Source: Nitrososphaerota archaeon (GTDB taxonomy: Archaea > Thermoproteota > Nitrososphaeria > Nitrososphaerales > Gagatemarchaeaceae). Taken from it: a stretch of DNA of 64,000 nt. The stretch is taken from NCBI GenBank assembly GCA_029785825.1, contig JAFLYY010000001.1, positions 558,001 through 622,000 of the forward strand, in the 5' to 3' direction. The notes under the pieces were generated by a model. That model had not been told where the DNA came from. It saw only the letters and a list, made by a program, of their open reading frames with translations, and searched no databases. Within the stretch, counting starts at the first letter, position 1. Each line of letters opens with the position of its first letter. Positions 8,635-16,656 of the stretch are shown piece after piece. The position numbers were made by a program, and so were the translations under genes.

Positions 8635-10178
8635 TGGGGCTCGATGGTAGCCGGGGGCTTCGAAGAGATGGCGTAGGCGACGGCTACCACTCCCGCCACT
8701 TCGTTGGTGATCCTGCTCGAAATCCGCTCCAGGACCGGAGCGCTCAGCCTGCTCCAATCCGCGGTCATGGCGTCGACCGACTCGACGACCTTCACGGTCA
8801 CCTGACGCCCCGTCGTCCTCTCGTCCCCCAGGACCCCAGTCACCAGGTCGTCGCCGACATAGGCGAATGCCTGCCAGACCTCGCCCTGGATCCCCTCCTC
8901 TTTGAGGACCTCTTCCACTATGGCACCTGCTTCCCTGCATATCCTGAGCTTCTCGGGGGTGATCTCCCCGATCACCCTCACGGCGAGGCCGGGCCCCGGG
9001 AAGGGGTGAGCCTCGACCATGGCCTTCGGGAGCCCAAGGATTGCTCCCAGCTCTCTCACTTCGTCCTTGTACAGCTCTTTCAGAGGCTCGACCAGCTTCA
9101 TCGAGAGGCCTGCCGGAAGCCCCCCGACGTTGTGGTGCGTCTTGATCACAGAGGCAGGGCCCGATGACCTCCCGCTTTCGATCACGTCAGGGTAGAGGGT
9201 CCCCTGGGCAAGATACGAGAACGGGCCGCTGTCTCGCGCAAACTCCTCGAAAACGTCAGCAAACGCCTTCCCGACGATCTTCCTCTTCCGCTCGGGGTCG
9301 GGCTCCCCGGCGAGCGCCCCGAGGAACCTCTCCGAGGCGTCCACAAACGCGACGCGCACCCCGAGCTTCTCTCCGAGGTGCTTCCTGACGCGGTCCCCCT
9401 CCCCCTTCCTGAGGAGCCCCGTGTCTATGAAGACGCACTGGAGCCTGTCCCCTATCGCCCTCGCTAGGAGCCCCGCCGTCACGGAAGAGTCCACCCCGCC
9501 CGAGACCGCACAAAGGACCCTCCCCTCGAGCTTTGAGTGCTCCTCCACCGACTTCTCCAGGAACCCCTCCATGCTCCACGTCTTGCGGGCCCGGGAGATC
9601 CCGAGGACGAAGTTCGAGAGGACGTCCTGGCCCCTCTCGGTATGAGACACCTCTGGGTGGAACTGAACCCCGTACTGGGGGGCCCCGGACAGCCTCACCG
9701 CCGCGTAAGGGGATCCGTCTGTGGTAGCCAGCACCCGCATGGTCGGGGGTATCTTCGTGGCCGAGTCGGAGTGGCTCATCCAGCAGGCCAGGTCTTTCGA
9801 GACCAGCCCGTCGAAGAGGCCTCCCCCTTCGACGACCTTCACGCGCGACCGTCCGTACTCCCTCCGACCGGCCTTCCTGACCTCCCCTCCGTGGGCCTTC
9901 ACCATGAGCTGGTATCCGTAGCAGATACCAAGGATCGGGATCCTCCCATCGAACAGTCCCGGCGCCGCCTCCGGCGCCCCGTCGGAATAGACGCTGGCCG
10001 GCCCCCCAGAAAGGACCACACCCGCCACGCCTACCTTCGACAGCTCTTCCAAGGGGGTGTCGTGCGGGAGGAGGGCGGCGTAGACCCCCAGCGCCCTGAC
10101 CCTCCTGCAGATCAGGTGAGCGTACTGGCCTCCGAAGTCCAGGACCGCTATCCCGCCCTCCAGCCCCTGTGCGGTCAT
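8631..10178 (-). CDS. guaA: GMP synthase, glutamine-hydrolysing (fused two-domain form)
   Basis: Converts XMP to GMP with ATP and glutamine. 515 residues from the ATG at 10178, which overlaps the guaB stop by four bases (ATGA). The class-I amidotransferase domain has GICYGYQ with Cys86 and the partner motif VQFHPEVSH. The ATP-pyrophosphatase domain has the P-loop AVSGGVDSSVTAG, and the C-terminus ends in ISSKPPATIEPQ as in known GuaA. Several archaea split the two domains into separate genes; here they are fused. A longer frame upstream of 10178 exists but lies inside guaB and is unlikely to be used. Confidence 0.95.
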   Translation of the reverse strand: MTAQGLEGGIAVLDFGGQYAHLICRRVRALGVYAALLPHDTPLEELSKVGVAGVVLSGGPASVYSDGAPEAAPGLFDGRIPILGICYGYQLMVKAHGGEVRKAGRREYGRSRVKVVEGGGLFDGLVSKDLACWMSHSDSATKIPPTMRVLATTDGSPYAAVRLSGAPQYGVQFHPEVSHTERGQDVLSNFVLGISRARKTWSMEGFLEKSVEEHSKLEGRVLCAVSGGVDSSVTAGLLARAIGDRLQCVFIDTGLLRKGEGDRVRKHLGEKLGVRVAFVDASERFLGALAGEPDPERKRKIVGKAFADVFEEFARDSGPFSYLAQGTLYPDVIESGRSSGPASVIKTHHNVGGLPAGLSMKLVEPLKELYKDEVRELGAILGLPKAMVEAHPFPGPGLAVRVIGEITPEKLRICREAGAIVEEVLKEEGIQGEVWQAFAYVGDDLVTGVLGDERTTGRQVTVKVVESVDAMTADWSRLSAPVLERISSRITNEVAGVVAVAYAISSKPPATIEPQ

Positions 10179-11422
10179 TTCTTCACCTCGAGCGAATGCG
10201 CTCCGAGCTCGGCCGAGCCGGCGGCGCTCACGGAGCCGAACGACGCCTTTGTCCACATCTCCCCGACGGTCCTGGCCCCGGCGTATCCGAAGGCCGCCTT
10301 CAGCCCGTTCTCCATCGTGGCGACGACCCCCTCGGCAGGACCTACGTAGGGGACGAACGCCTCCACCCCTTCGTCAAGGCCCTTGGCTGGTACCGAGTAC
10401 CTGTCCATGGCGAAGCGGACCTTCCTCGCAGCTGCGCTCGCCATCCCCCTGTGTGTCTTGAACTTCCTTCCTTCACGGACCACGACGCTGCTCGGCGCTT
10501 CGTCCGTCCCGGCGAGCATCGACCCGAGCATCGCCACGGACGCCCCCGCTCCGAACGCCAATGCGGCGTCCCCCGGCCCCCTTATCCCTCCGTCAGCCAT
10601 GACAGGGATGTCGAGCTTCCGCTCCTGGAGCGCGCTCGCCACTTCTGCCACTGCGAAGAGGGTAGGGGCGCCGACCCGGGTCACCTCGGCGGTTATGCAG
10701 ATGGACCCCGAGCCTATCCCTGCCCGGAAGCCGTCCACCCTAGGGAGCTCGTCTACGATGTCGAAGGTCGCCTTCTTCGTGCCGACGTTCCCGGCTATGA
10801 AGTCCGCGCTGATGTCAGGGATGATCTTCTTCGCCGCCTCCATGACCTTGGAGGTGTGGAAGTGCGCGACGTCGGCGACGAGGAAGTCCACGACCTTGTC
10901 CAGCGCGAGGCATCGTTCCCTGTCCATCGGCGAAACCGACGCCCCGACCAGCGGTCTCCCGCTGGCGTCGACGCTGAGCGCCTCGGTCCTCGACGCCTTG
11001 ACCTTCTTCGCCTGCTCCACCTGCCTCTCGACAGGCATGTTCCTGTGTATCGTCCCCGCCCCCCCGACCCTGGCCATCTCCAGGGCGAGCTTCCACTCGG
11101 TCACCGTGTCCATGGGAGAGGAGACGAGCGGGACGCGGAGCCTGAAGTTCCGGGAGAGCCTGGTAGACAGCTCGATGTTCGCGGGCTCGACCTCGCTCCT
11201 TCCAGGGAGGAGTATGAAATCTCTGAAAGTGAATACCCGCTGGGCTCCTTCAAGCTTGCTGATGAAGGGTGTTTGCAAGGCGAAGGCCTTGCCGAAGTCT
11301 GGACTCGCGTTGGGTATTTCAATGCTCCCCTGTGTCTCTTTTTGTTGACCCCCGTCTGGGCGGACCCGACGGAGCCCGGGCCGGGACAGTTTCATCGCCC
11401 CCTCTCGTGGAGCGCCATCCAT
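10175..11422 (-). CDS. guaB: IMP dehydrogenase
   Basis: NAD-dependent oxidation of IMP to XMP, feeding guaA directly downstream with a four-base overlap. The barrel carries FTFRDFILLPG, the substrate segment VSSPMDTVTE, MADGGIRGPGD, and the catalytic-cysteine loop GSGSICITAEVTRVG. There is no room for the usual pair of CBS domains between the barrel halves, so this is a compact form. The N-terminus is uncertain: the ATG at 11422 gives 415 residues, but the first about 30 look unlike the family and a later start is possible. Confidence 0.9.
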   Translation of the reverse strand: MDGAPREGAMKLSRPGLRRVRPDGGQQKETQGSIEIPNASPDFGKAFALQTPFISKLEGAQRVFTFRDFILLPGRSEVEPANIELSTRLSRNFRLRVPLVSSPMDTVTEWKLALEMARVGGAGTIHRNMPVERQVEQAKKVKASRTEALSVDASGRPLVGASVSPMDRERCLALDKVVDFLVADVAHFHTSKVMEAAKKIIPDISADFIAGNVGTKKATFDIVDELPRVDGFRAGIGSGSICITAEVTRVGAPTLFAVAEVASALQERKLDIPVMADGGIRGPGDAALAFGAGASVAMLGSMLAGTDEAPSSVVVREGRKFKTHRGMASAAARKVRFAMDRYSVPAKGLDEGVEAFVPYVGPAEGVVATMENGLKAAFGYAGARTVGEMWTKASFGSVSAAGSAELGAHSLEVKK

Positions 11423-11430
11423 GCTTGCGG

Positions 11431-11443
11431 AGATTTATCTAAC
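11431..11443 (+). promoter_or_regulatory. TATA-like box of the 11464 hydrolase gene
   Basis: GATTTATCTA at 11433-11442 is centred about 26 bases before the GTG start at 11464, which predicts a leaderless message. It lies in the 41-bp gap between divergent guaB and this gene. Confidence 0.5.
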
Positions 11444-11463
11444 CGGGAGCGCAGGACCGCGCC

Positions 11464-12162
11464 GTGACAAAGTTCGTGCTCGTGCCGGGCGCCTGGCTGG
11501 GGGCCTGGGCCTGGAAGGGGGTGGCGGACCAACTCGCGAAGGACGGGCACGAGGCGTACCCTGTCACACTGACGGGGATGGGAGAGAGGGTCCACCTGAT
11601 GTCCAGGGAGGTGGGGATGGAGACCGCGGTAAACGACGTCCTCAACGTCATACGGTACAACGAGCTCGACGATTACGTCCTTGTGGGGCACAGCTTCGCC
11701 GGGAAGGTGGCCGCGGTGGTCGCGGACAGGGCCCACGACCAGGTGAAGAAAGTGATCTACCTCGACGCGTTCAGGCCAGAGAAGGTGAGAACCCCGCAGG
11801 CCGGTTTCGATCCGACCAGGGAGTTCCCGGCGCTCACCCCTGACAAGCTGGGGGTACCGCTCACGGTGCTCACCATAGACACCATAGGCAAGGACGTGGT
11901 GGGGGCTAAGAGGAACTGGATGATGTCGCTGGCGACACCATGGCCAGTAAAGCTGGCCACGGACCCGATCACGCTGTCGAAGGAGTACGACTCCGTCAAG
12001 GAGGCCTACGTGTTCTGCACCCTTTCTGGAGACCCGGTAGACGAGATCGTCGCGGGCAAATGGGGGAAGCTTGAGGGCCCCCACAAGCTGATCGAGGCCG
12101 GCCACTGGCCCATGATAACCAAACCGAAGGAGACGGCAGACGCCCTCGTCGCCCTCTCCTAG
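11464..12162 (+). CDS. Alpha/beta hydrolase (EstC / plant methylesterase-hydroxynitrile lyase type)
   Basis: 232-residue serine hydrolase with an intact triad. It opens with FVLVPGAWLGAWAWKGV (oxyanion region), has the nucleophile elbow LVGHSFAGK with Ser77, and the catalytic His in EAGHWPM near residue 214. The short cap and the GAWLGAW opening resemble the SABP2/EstC branch, which includes methyl esterases and hydroxynitrile lyases. The substrate cannot be predicted. GTG start below a TATA box. The next gene follows 33 bases downstream on the same strand. No signal peptide is visible, so it is probably cytoplasmic. Confidence 0.8.
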   Translation: MTKFVLVPGAWLGAWAWKGVADQLAKDGHEAYPVTLTGMGERVHLMSREVGMETAVNDVLNVIRYNELDDYVLVGHSFAGKVAAVVADRAHDQVKKVIYLDAFRPEKVRTPQAGFDPTREFPALTPDKLGVPLTVLTIDTIGKDVVGAKRNWMMSLATPWPVKLATDPITLSKEYDSVKEAYVFCTLSGDPVDEIVAGKWGKLEGPHKLIEAGHWPMITKPKETADALVALS

Positions 12163-12195
12163 TCCCCGGTCAAGGATGGAGCGGCGGTCGCAGCC

Positions 12196-13194
12196 ATGAA
12201 CCCGAATGACCAGGCCACGTCCTGGCTGCTCGAAGAGGAACAGCCTTCGATCCGCTACCTGACCCTCACGGAGCTGCTCGGAAGGCCAGAGGGGGACCCG
12301 GACGTCAGGGCAGCCCGGGCCGGGGTCGTCAAGAAGGGGTGGGGGAAGGAGATACTCGACAGGCAGGACCCCTCGGGGTTCTGGGAGAGCGGCAGTAGCC
12401 TCTACCGGCCGAAGTACACGGGGACGAACTGGATGCTGCTTGTCCTCTCCGACCTCGGGCTCACGAAGGCTGACCGGAGGGTCGACGCCGCCTGCCGCAG
12501 GTGGATGGACCTCTTCGCGACTAAGGACGGTGGGTTCGTCGGCTCCAACAAGGGAGGGGCGAAGCAGGGCCACCTCTGCACGACCGGGAACACCGCGAGG
12601 GCGCTGGTCAAGTTCGGGTACGCCGACCACCCGAAGGTGAGGAGCGCGTTTGAGTGGTTCGTAAAAAACCAGGCCAGCCTCGGCGGTTGGTCCTGCTTCA
12701 ACTACGGTGAACGCGCCAGAGGGAGGAACCTCGACTCGTGGGAGCCCATGAGCGCGTTCGCCGTCTACCCCCGGGAGAAGTGGACCCGTGGGATGAAGGG
12801 CGCCGTGGAGAAGGGGGCAGAGTTCTTCCTTGAGCGTCAACTGCACGTCCAGGGAGGCAGATACGATCCCTGGTACCGGTTCCATTATCCGGTGCACTAC
12901 TACTATGATCTCCTCGTGGGACTCGACTTCATGACGGCCCTCGGGTACGTGTCCGACAAGAGGCTGGGGTACGCCGTGTCGCTGCTGAAAAAGAAGAGGA
13001 GGTCCGACGGAAGGTGGAACCTGGACTCAGTCAACCCTGACCCTGAAAGCCCTCAGGGGGCGTGGGACCGGGGGCATCCAAAACAGGCTACGGTCCCGTT
13101 CTCCCTGGAGGAAGCCGGGGAACCCAGCAAGATGGTCACCCTGAGGACGCTGAGGGTCCTGAAGCGCCTCGGGGAGTGGGCCCCGCACGGATGA
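12196..13194 (+). CDS. Alpha/alpha-toroid (terpenoid cyclase/prenyltransferase-like) protein of unknown function
   Basis: 332 residues. Repeats of the type DPSGFWE, KDGGFVG, ASLGGWSCF and SDGRWNLD recur with the spacing of QW-like motifs in the terpenoid-cyclase/prenyltransferase toroid fold. The DxDD motif of class-II terpene cyclases is not seen and the chain is about half the length of squalene-hopene cyclases. Cys-containing segments (HLCTTGNTARAL, GWSCFNYGER) could bind metal or form the active site. Function unknown. Same strand as the 11464 hydrolase with a 33-base gap, perhaps one transcript. Confidence 0.6.
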   Translation: MNPNDQATSWLLEEEQPSIRYLTLTELLGRPEGDPDVRAARAGVVKKGWGKEILDRQDPSGFWESGSSLYRPKYTGTNWMLLVLSDLGLTKADRRVDAACRRWMDLFATKDGGFVGSNKGGAKQGHLCTTGNTARALVKFGYADHPKVRSAFEWFVKNQASLGGWSCFNYGERARGRNLDSWEPMSAFAVYPREKWTRGMKGAVEKGAEFFLERQLHVQGGRYDPWYRFHYPVHYYYDLLVGLDFMTALGYVSDKRLGYAVSLLKKKRRSDGRWNLDSVNPDPESPQGAWDRGHPKQATVPFSLEEAGEPSKMVTLRTLRVLKRLGEWAPHG

Positions 13195-13248
13195 TGGACC
13201 GTCGCTCCACAACCGTTAACTAACCCGGGGGCCGTTTCAGGACCGAAG

Positions 13249-13419
13249 ATGCCTCAGGAACCCGGGTCCATCTTCGGGGGCCTATTGTCCGTCTGTGTCC
13301 GGGACGACTTCCAAAAGGAAAGGAAGGTCCTGGCGGAAGGAGTCATCTTTCTGGCCCTCGGAGCGGTGAGCAGCGTCGTGACGACCTATCTCCTGAGCCT
13401 GGCCGGACTCCTGCTGTAA
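13249..13419 (+). CDS. Small single-span membrane protein (56 residues)
   Basis: An ATG frame of 56 codons that I read directly in the 304-bp gap between neighbouring genes. It has a polar first half containing DDFQKERKVLAEG, then one hydrophobic segment (VIFLALGAVSSVVTTYLLSL) and a hydrophobic end. The charged-then-hydrophobic design and GC-rich codon positions suggest a real small membrane protein, but no family is recognised. A TTAAC-rich stretch at 13215-13222 lies about 30 bases upstream and could act as the TATA box. Confidence 0.45.
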   Translation: MPQEPGSIFGGLLSVCVRDDFQKERKVLAEGVIFLALGAVSSVVTTYLLSLAGLLL

Positions 13420-13498
13420 ACAATTCAACTATCCTGTAAAGGGATACTGTCTCTTTCCAATTTACCGACTCTGGCCATGGTCAGGACATCGAAACAGC

Positions 13499-13705
13499 AT
13501 GGGAAGAAAACTCGTACTGTTCGGATTCTGGCTCCTGGGTTACGCCCTGGGGTTCTTCGCCTGGCTCGTCAGAGCGCCCGTGATCTCGTTCATCGAGAAC
13601 TTCGGGTTCAGCGCTGACACCGCGGGGGCCCTGATCACTGGCTTCGCCGGTTCGCTGGTGATGCTCGTCGGCGTGATCATGTGGAGCTACCTTTCGTCGA
13701 GCTAG
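13499..13705 (+). CDS. Small two-span membrane protein (68 residues)
   Basis: 68 residues with two hydrophobic helices (LVLFGFWLLGYALGFFAW, then ALITGFAGSLVMLVGVIMW) separated by a short polar turn containing ENFGFSADTAG. It ends in SYLSSS. The ATG start follows a less GC-rich stretch. No family is recognised; location in the cytoplasmic membrane is inferred from hydrophobicity. Confidence 0.5.
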   Translation: MGRKLVLFGFWLLGYALGFFAWLVRAPVISFIENFGFSADTAGALITGFAGSLVMLVGVIMWSYLSSS

Positions 13706-13910
13706 ACGCGAGGTTTAGAGCGCAGAGCGGAGCTCGACCCGACTCGCGCTCCCGTATTTCTGCTCCTGTCCCGAGGTTAGGCGCCGCCCCTTCTCGTCAG
13801 CCGGTGCTGGCTGGCTGGCACCATGGGTGGCTGAAACCGAGCAACCGTCCTCGTCGCACGCTCTAGTTGCCGGGGCCTCCTCACGCGGCTTGCCCGACCC
13901 GTCGTGTCCC

Positions 13911-15146
13911 TTACGAGGCTAACAGGGGGACTGACGCGAAGACCTTCGAGTCGTTGATCAGGTTGGCTATCCGCGAGTACTCATTGGGTTCGTGGGGGAC
14001 GTCGTCGATGGTGCTCCAGACCGCCGTGGGGATCCCTTCTCGCCTGAACAGGTTCCCGACCGTCTGCCCCCCTATGCCGGTGAACTTCGGGCGGACTCCC
14101 GCGACCTTCGAAACCGCCCTGGCGAGGAGGACGGCGACCTCGCTCCCCGGGGCTGTGGCGGGTCCGGCGGGTTCCTTCTCTACTTCCTCGAGCTCTATCT
14201 TCGCGCCGCGCTTCCCCTCGAAGCGCTTGACGACCGCCTTCACGTCCCTGACGACCCTGTCCAGATCATACTCAGGGAGGACCCGGCAGTCGAAGTAGAA
14301 CACGTCAACCCCCGGGATGGTGTTCACGTTCCCCACGTTCGCCTCCACCTTGGTGGGCTCGAATGAGGAGACGGGGTAGTCGTAGAGCGGGTTCCTCTTC
14401 TTGTACTCCCCGTTGAGGAGGCGGTCGACCTCCAGGGCCAGCTCCATCCCGACCCTGTGGGCGTTGAGCCCCTTCTTTGGGAGGCTGGCGTGGACCTGCT
14501 TCCCCTTCGTGGTGACCTTCATCCAGAGGAGGCCCTTCTCCGCTATCTCGATCTCCGACCCTCTGGGGGTCCCGGCGTCGGGGACGACCACCAGATCCGA
14601 CCCGCTGAACAGCCTCCTCTCGAGGAGCGCCTTTACCCCGTAGTTGCTCGCGAACTCCTCGTCTGCTACGAACCAGACCCCCACGTTGAACGGGAGCGCC
14701 CTGCCCAGCTCCTTCAGCGCTTTCAGCGCGAACAGGGACGCCACCAGGGACTGGCCGTTGTCTTCGGCCCCCCGGGCGAATACTTTCCCGTCCTTGACCG
14801 CAGGTTCGAAGGGGTCTGTCTTCCAGAGGTCCCGGCTCCCTTCGGGGACCGTGTCCATATGGGAGATGAACCAGAGTGTTCGCTTCCCCCTTCCCTTCAA
14901 CCTCGCCGAGATGTTCGGCCTGACCCCGCCGGGGGACTCTCCGTCCTTCACGTCGATCCTCGTCACGTCGAACCCTTCCTTCTTCAGGAACCCCTCCAGG
15001 AACGAGGCTCTTTCGGCCTCCCCCTCGCCGCCCATCCTCGGGTTGACCGCCCTTATCCTGAGCATCTTCACAAAGAAGTCTTGCATGGCCCGGGCGTCTC
15101 GGTCGACCATAGACGCGACCTTCTGTAACTCTGAGACCTCACCCAT
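13911..15146 (-). CDS. M20-family metallopeptidase/deacylase (ArgE/DapE type)
   Basis: 411-residue di-zinc hydrolase. Metal ligand motifs are in order: FISHMDTVPEG (first His/Asp), RGAEDNGQS (bridging Asp), ADEEFAS (general-base Glu and Glu ligand) and a C-terminal VPHEPNEYS His. A dimerisation (lid) domain lies between (KGKQVHASLPKKG to FDCRVLPEYD). Family members remove acyl groups from amino acids or cleave short peptides: acetylornithine deacetylase, succinyl-diaminopimelate desuccinylase, carnosinase-like. The lysine- and ornithine-type neighbours that would fix the substrate are absent. Confidence 0.85.
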   Translation of the reverse strand: MGEVSELQKVASMVDRDARAMQDFFVKMLRIRAVNPRMGGEGEAERASFLEGFLKKEGFDVTRIDVKDGESPGGVRPNISARLKGRGKRTLWFISHMDTVPEGSRDLWKTDPFEPAVKDGKVFARGAEDNGQSLVASLFALKALKELGRALPFNVGVWFVADEEFASNYGVKALLERRLFSGSDLVVVPDAGTPRGSEIEIAEKGLLWMKVTTKGKQVHASLPKKGLNAHRVGMELALEVDRLLNGEYKKRNPLYDYPVSSFEPTKVEANVGNVNTIPGVDVFYFDCRVLPEYDLDRVVRDVKAVVKRFEGKRGAKIELEEVEKEPAGPATAPGSEVAVLLARAVSKVAGVRPKFTGIGGQTVGNLFRREGIPTAVWSTIDDVPHEPNEYSRIANLINDSKVFASVPLLAS

Positions 15147-15182
15147 GACGGTCCCTCCGGAGAGCCGACACTAGATATGGCT

Positions 15183-15201
15183 TCCAGCCGGGTCGGCTGG
15201 A
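15183..15201. repeat. Inverted repeat between the M20 peptidase and aEF1A promoters
   Basis: TCCAGCC and GGCTGGA form a perfect 7-bp inverted repeat around a five-base loop. It lies just upstream of a TATA-like CATATCTA (15173-15180) that would serve the minus-strand M20 gene. It could be an operator or a hairpin; the sequence alone does not decide. Confidence 0.35.
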
Positions 15202-15275
15202 GAAGGAGAGTGGAATGCGGGAGTGAGGGAGGGGCCGGCCCTCGGCTCGCCGTCGGACGTCTCATGGGTCGCTAC

Positions 15276-15287
15276 GCTTAAATACGC
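15276..15287 (+). promoter_or_regulatory. TATA-type promoter of aEF1A
   Basis: CTTAAATAC at 15277-15285 lies about 44 bases before the TTG start. Transcription would begin near 15307, leaving a leader of roughly 18 bases, unlike most genes in this window, which look leaderless. Confidence 0.6.
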
Positions 15288-15324
15288 TGAGAAGCGGTCG
15301 CTTCATTGTAAGGACTGAGCTAGC

Positions 15325-16650
15325 TTGGCAGATAAGCCCCACCTGAACCTGATAGTGACCGGCCACGTGGACAACGGGAAGTCGACCTCCATGGGGCACT
15401 TCCTCTTCGACCTCGGCGCCGTCGATCAGAGGATGATCGACGAGTATGCGAAGGAGTCCGAGAAGACCGGCGCGGGTGACTCTTTCAAGTTCGCCTGGGT
15501 CCTGGACCAGCTGAAGGACGAGAGGGAGAGGGGTGTGACCATCGACCTCGCCTTCCAGCGCTTCGAGACCCCGAAGTACTTCTACACGCTCATCGACGCT
15601 CCCGGCCACAAGGACTTCATCAAGAACATGATCACCGGCGCCTCCGAGGCGGACGCGGCCGTACTGGTGGTGTCCGCGAAGAAGGGAGAGGGGGACGCGG
15701 CCATAGCGGCAGGCGGCCAGGCCAGGGAGCATGCCTTCCTCCTCAGGACCCTCGGCGTCAGCCAGCTGGTAGTGCTCGTAAACAAGATGGACGACCAGAC
15801 GGTGAAGTACTCCGAGCAGAGGTACAACGAGGCGAAGCAGGACATAGAGAACCTGCTGAAGACGGTCGGGTACAACGTCTCAAAGATACGTTTCATCCCG
15901 GCCTCCGGTTGGACTGGCGAGAACCTCGTGAAGCCCTCCACCAACATGCCCTGGTACAAGGGGCCAACGGTCCTCCAAGCGCTCGACGAGTTCGTCGAGC
16001 CGCCAAAGCCCATCGACAAGCCGCTCAGGCTCCCGGTTCAGGACGTCTACACCATCACGGGGGTCGGGACGGTCCCTGTCGGAAGGGTAGAGACAGGCAA
16101 GATCAAGGTAGGTGACAGCGTGTCCATCATGCCCGAGGGGCTCACCGCTGAAGTAAAGTCCATCGAGACCCATCACACTCAGATGCAGTCCGCCCAGGCG
16201 GGAGACAACATAGGGTTCAACCTCAGGGGCGTCGCGAAGGGCGACTTCAGGCGCGGGTCCGTCCTCGGCCCCTCCAACAGCCCGCCTACCATCGCCAAGG
16301 AGTTCAGGGCACAGATAATCGTGGTCTTCCACCCGACGGCGATAGCCGCAGGGTACACTCCGGTGCTCCACGCGCACACAGCACAGGTGGCAGCGACCAT
16401 CTCCGAGCTGGTGGCTAAGATCGATCCGAGGACGGGACAAGCCACAGAGGAGAAGCCGAAGACCCTCAAGACAGGGGACTCCGCCATCGTCAAGATCACC
16501 CCGCTGAGGCCCATAGTCCTCGAGACGTTCAAGGAGTACTCGGAGCTGGGGAGATTCGCGCTCAGGGACAGCGGGAGCACTGTCGCAGCTGGCATAGTCC
16601 AGGAAGTCACGCAGAAAGGCTCTGCCGAGAAAGTCGCGGCGAAGGCATAG
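15325..16650 (+). CDS. tuf: Translation elongation factor 1-alpha (aEF1A)
   Basis: 441-residue GTPase that delivers aminoacyl-tRNA to the ribosome. G-motifs: GHVDNGKS (13-20; the Asn replaces the common His), DAPGHKDF near 90 and NKMD near 152. Domains 2 and 3 follow (TGVGTVPVGRVETGK, then TVAAGIVQEV near the end). TTG start after a TATA box. In most archaea this gene follows rps7 and precedes rps10; here both neighbours are different, with the S7 gene 7.7 kb upstream and a LAGLIDADG gene in convergent orientation six bases after the stop. Confidence 0.95.
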   Translation: MADKPHLNLIVTGHVDNGKSTSMGHFLFDLGAVDQRMIDEYAKESEKTGAGDSFKFAWVLDQLKDERERGVTIDLAFQRFETPKYFYTLIDAPGHKDFIKNMITGASEADAAVLVVSAKKGEGDAAIAAGGQAREHAFLLRTLGVSQLVVLVNKMDDQTVKYSEQRYNEAKQDIENLLKTVGYNVSKIRFIPASGWTGENLVKPSTNMPWYKGPTVLQALDEFVEPPKPIDKPLRLPVQDVYTITGVGTVPVGRVETGKIKVGDSVSIMPEGLTAEVKSIETHHTQMQSAQAGDNIGFNLRGVAKGDFRRGSVLGPSNSPPTIAKEFRAQIIVVFHPTAIAAGYTPVLHAHTAQVAATISELVAKIDPRTGQATEEKPKTLKTGDSAIVKITPLRPIVLETFKEYSELGRFALRDSGSTVAAGIVQEVTQKGSAEKVAAKA

Positions 16651-16656
16651 ACTTCC

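Noticed and set aside
13706-13910. Possible structured RNA between the 68-residue membrane protein and the M20 gene
   Set aside because: Some short pairing (GGTGC...GCACC) and an ACAGGAGCAGAAA-like stretch on the minus strand recalled RNase P or SRP RNA, but the conserved cores of those RNAs are not present.
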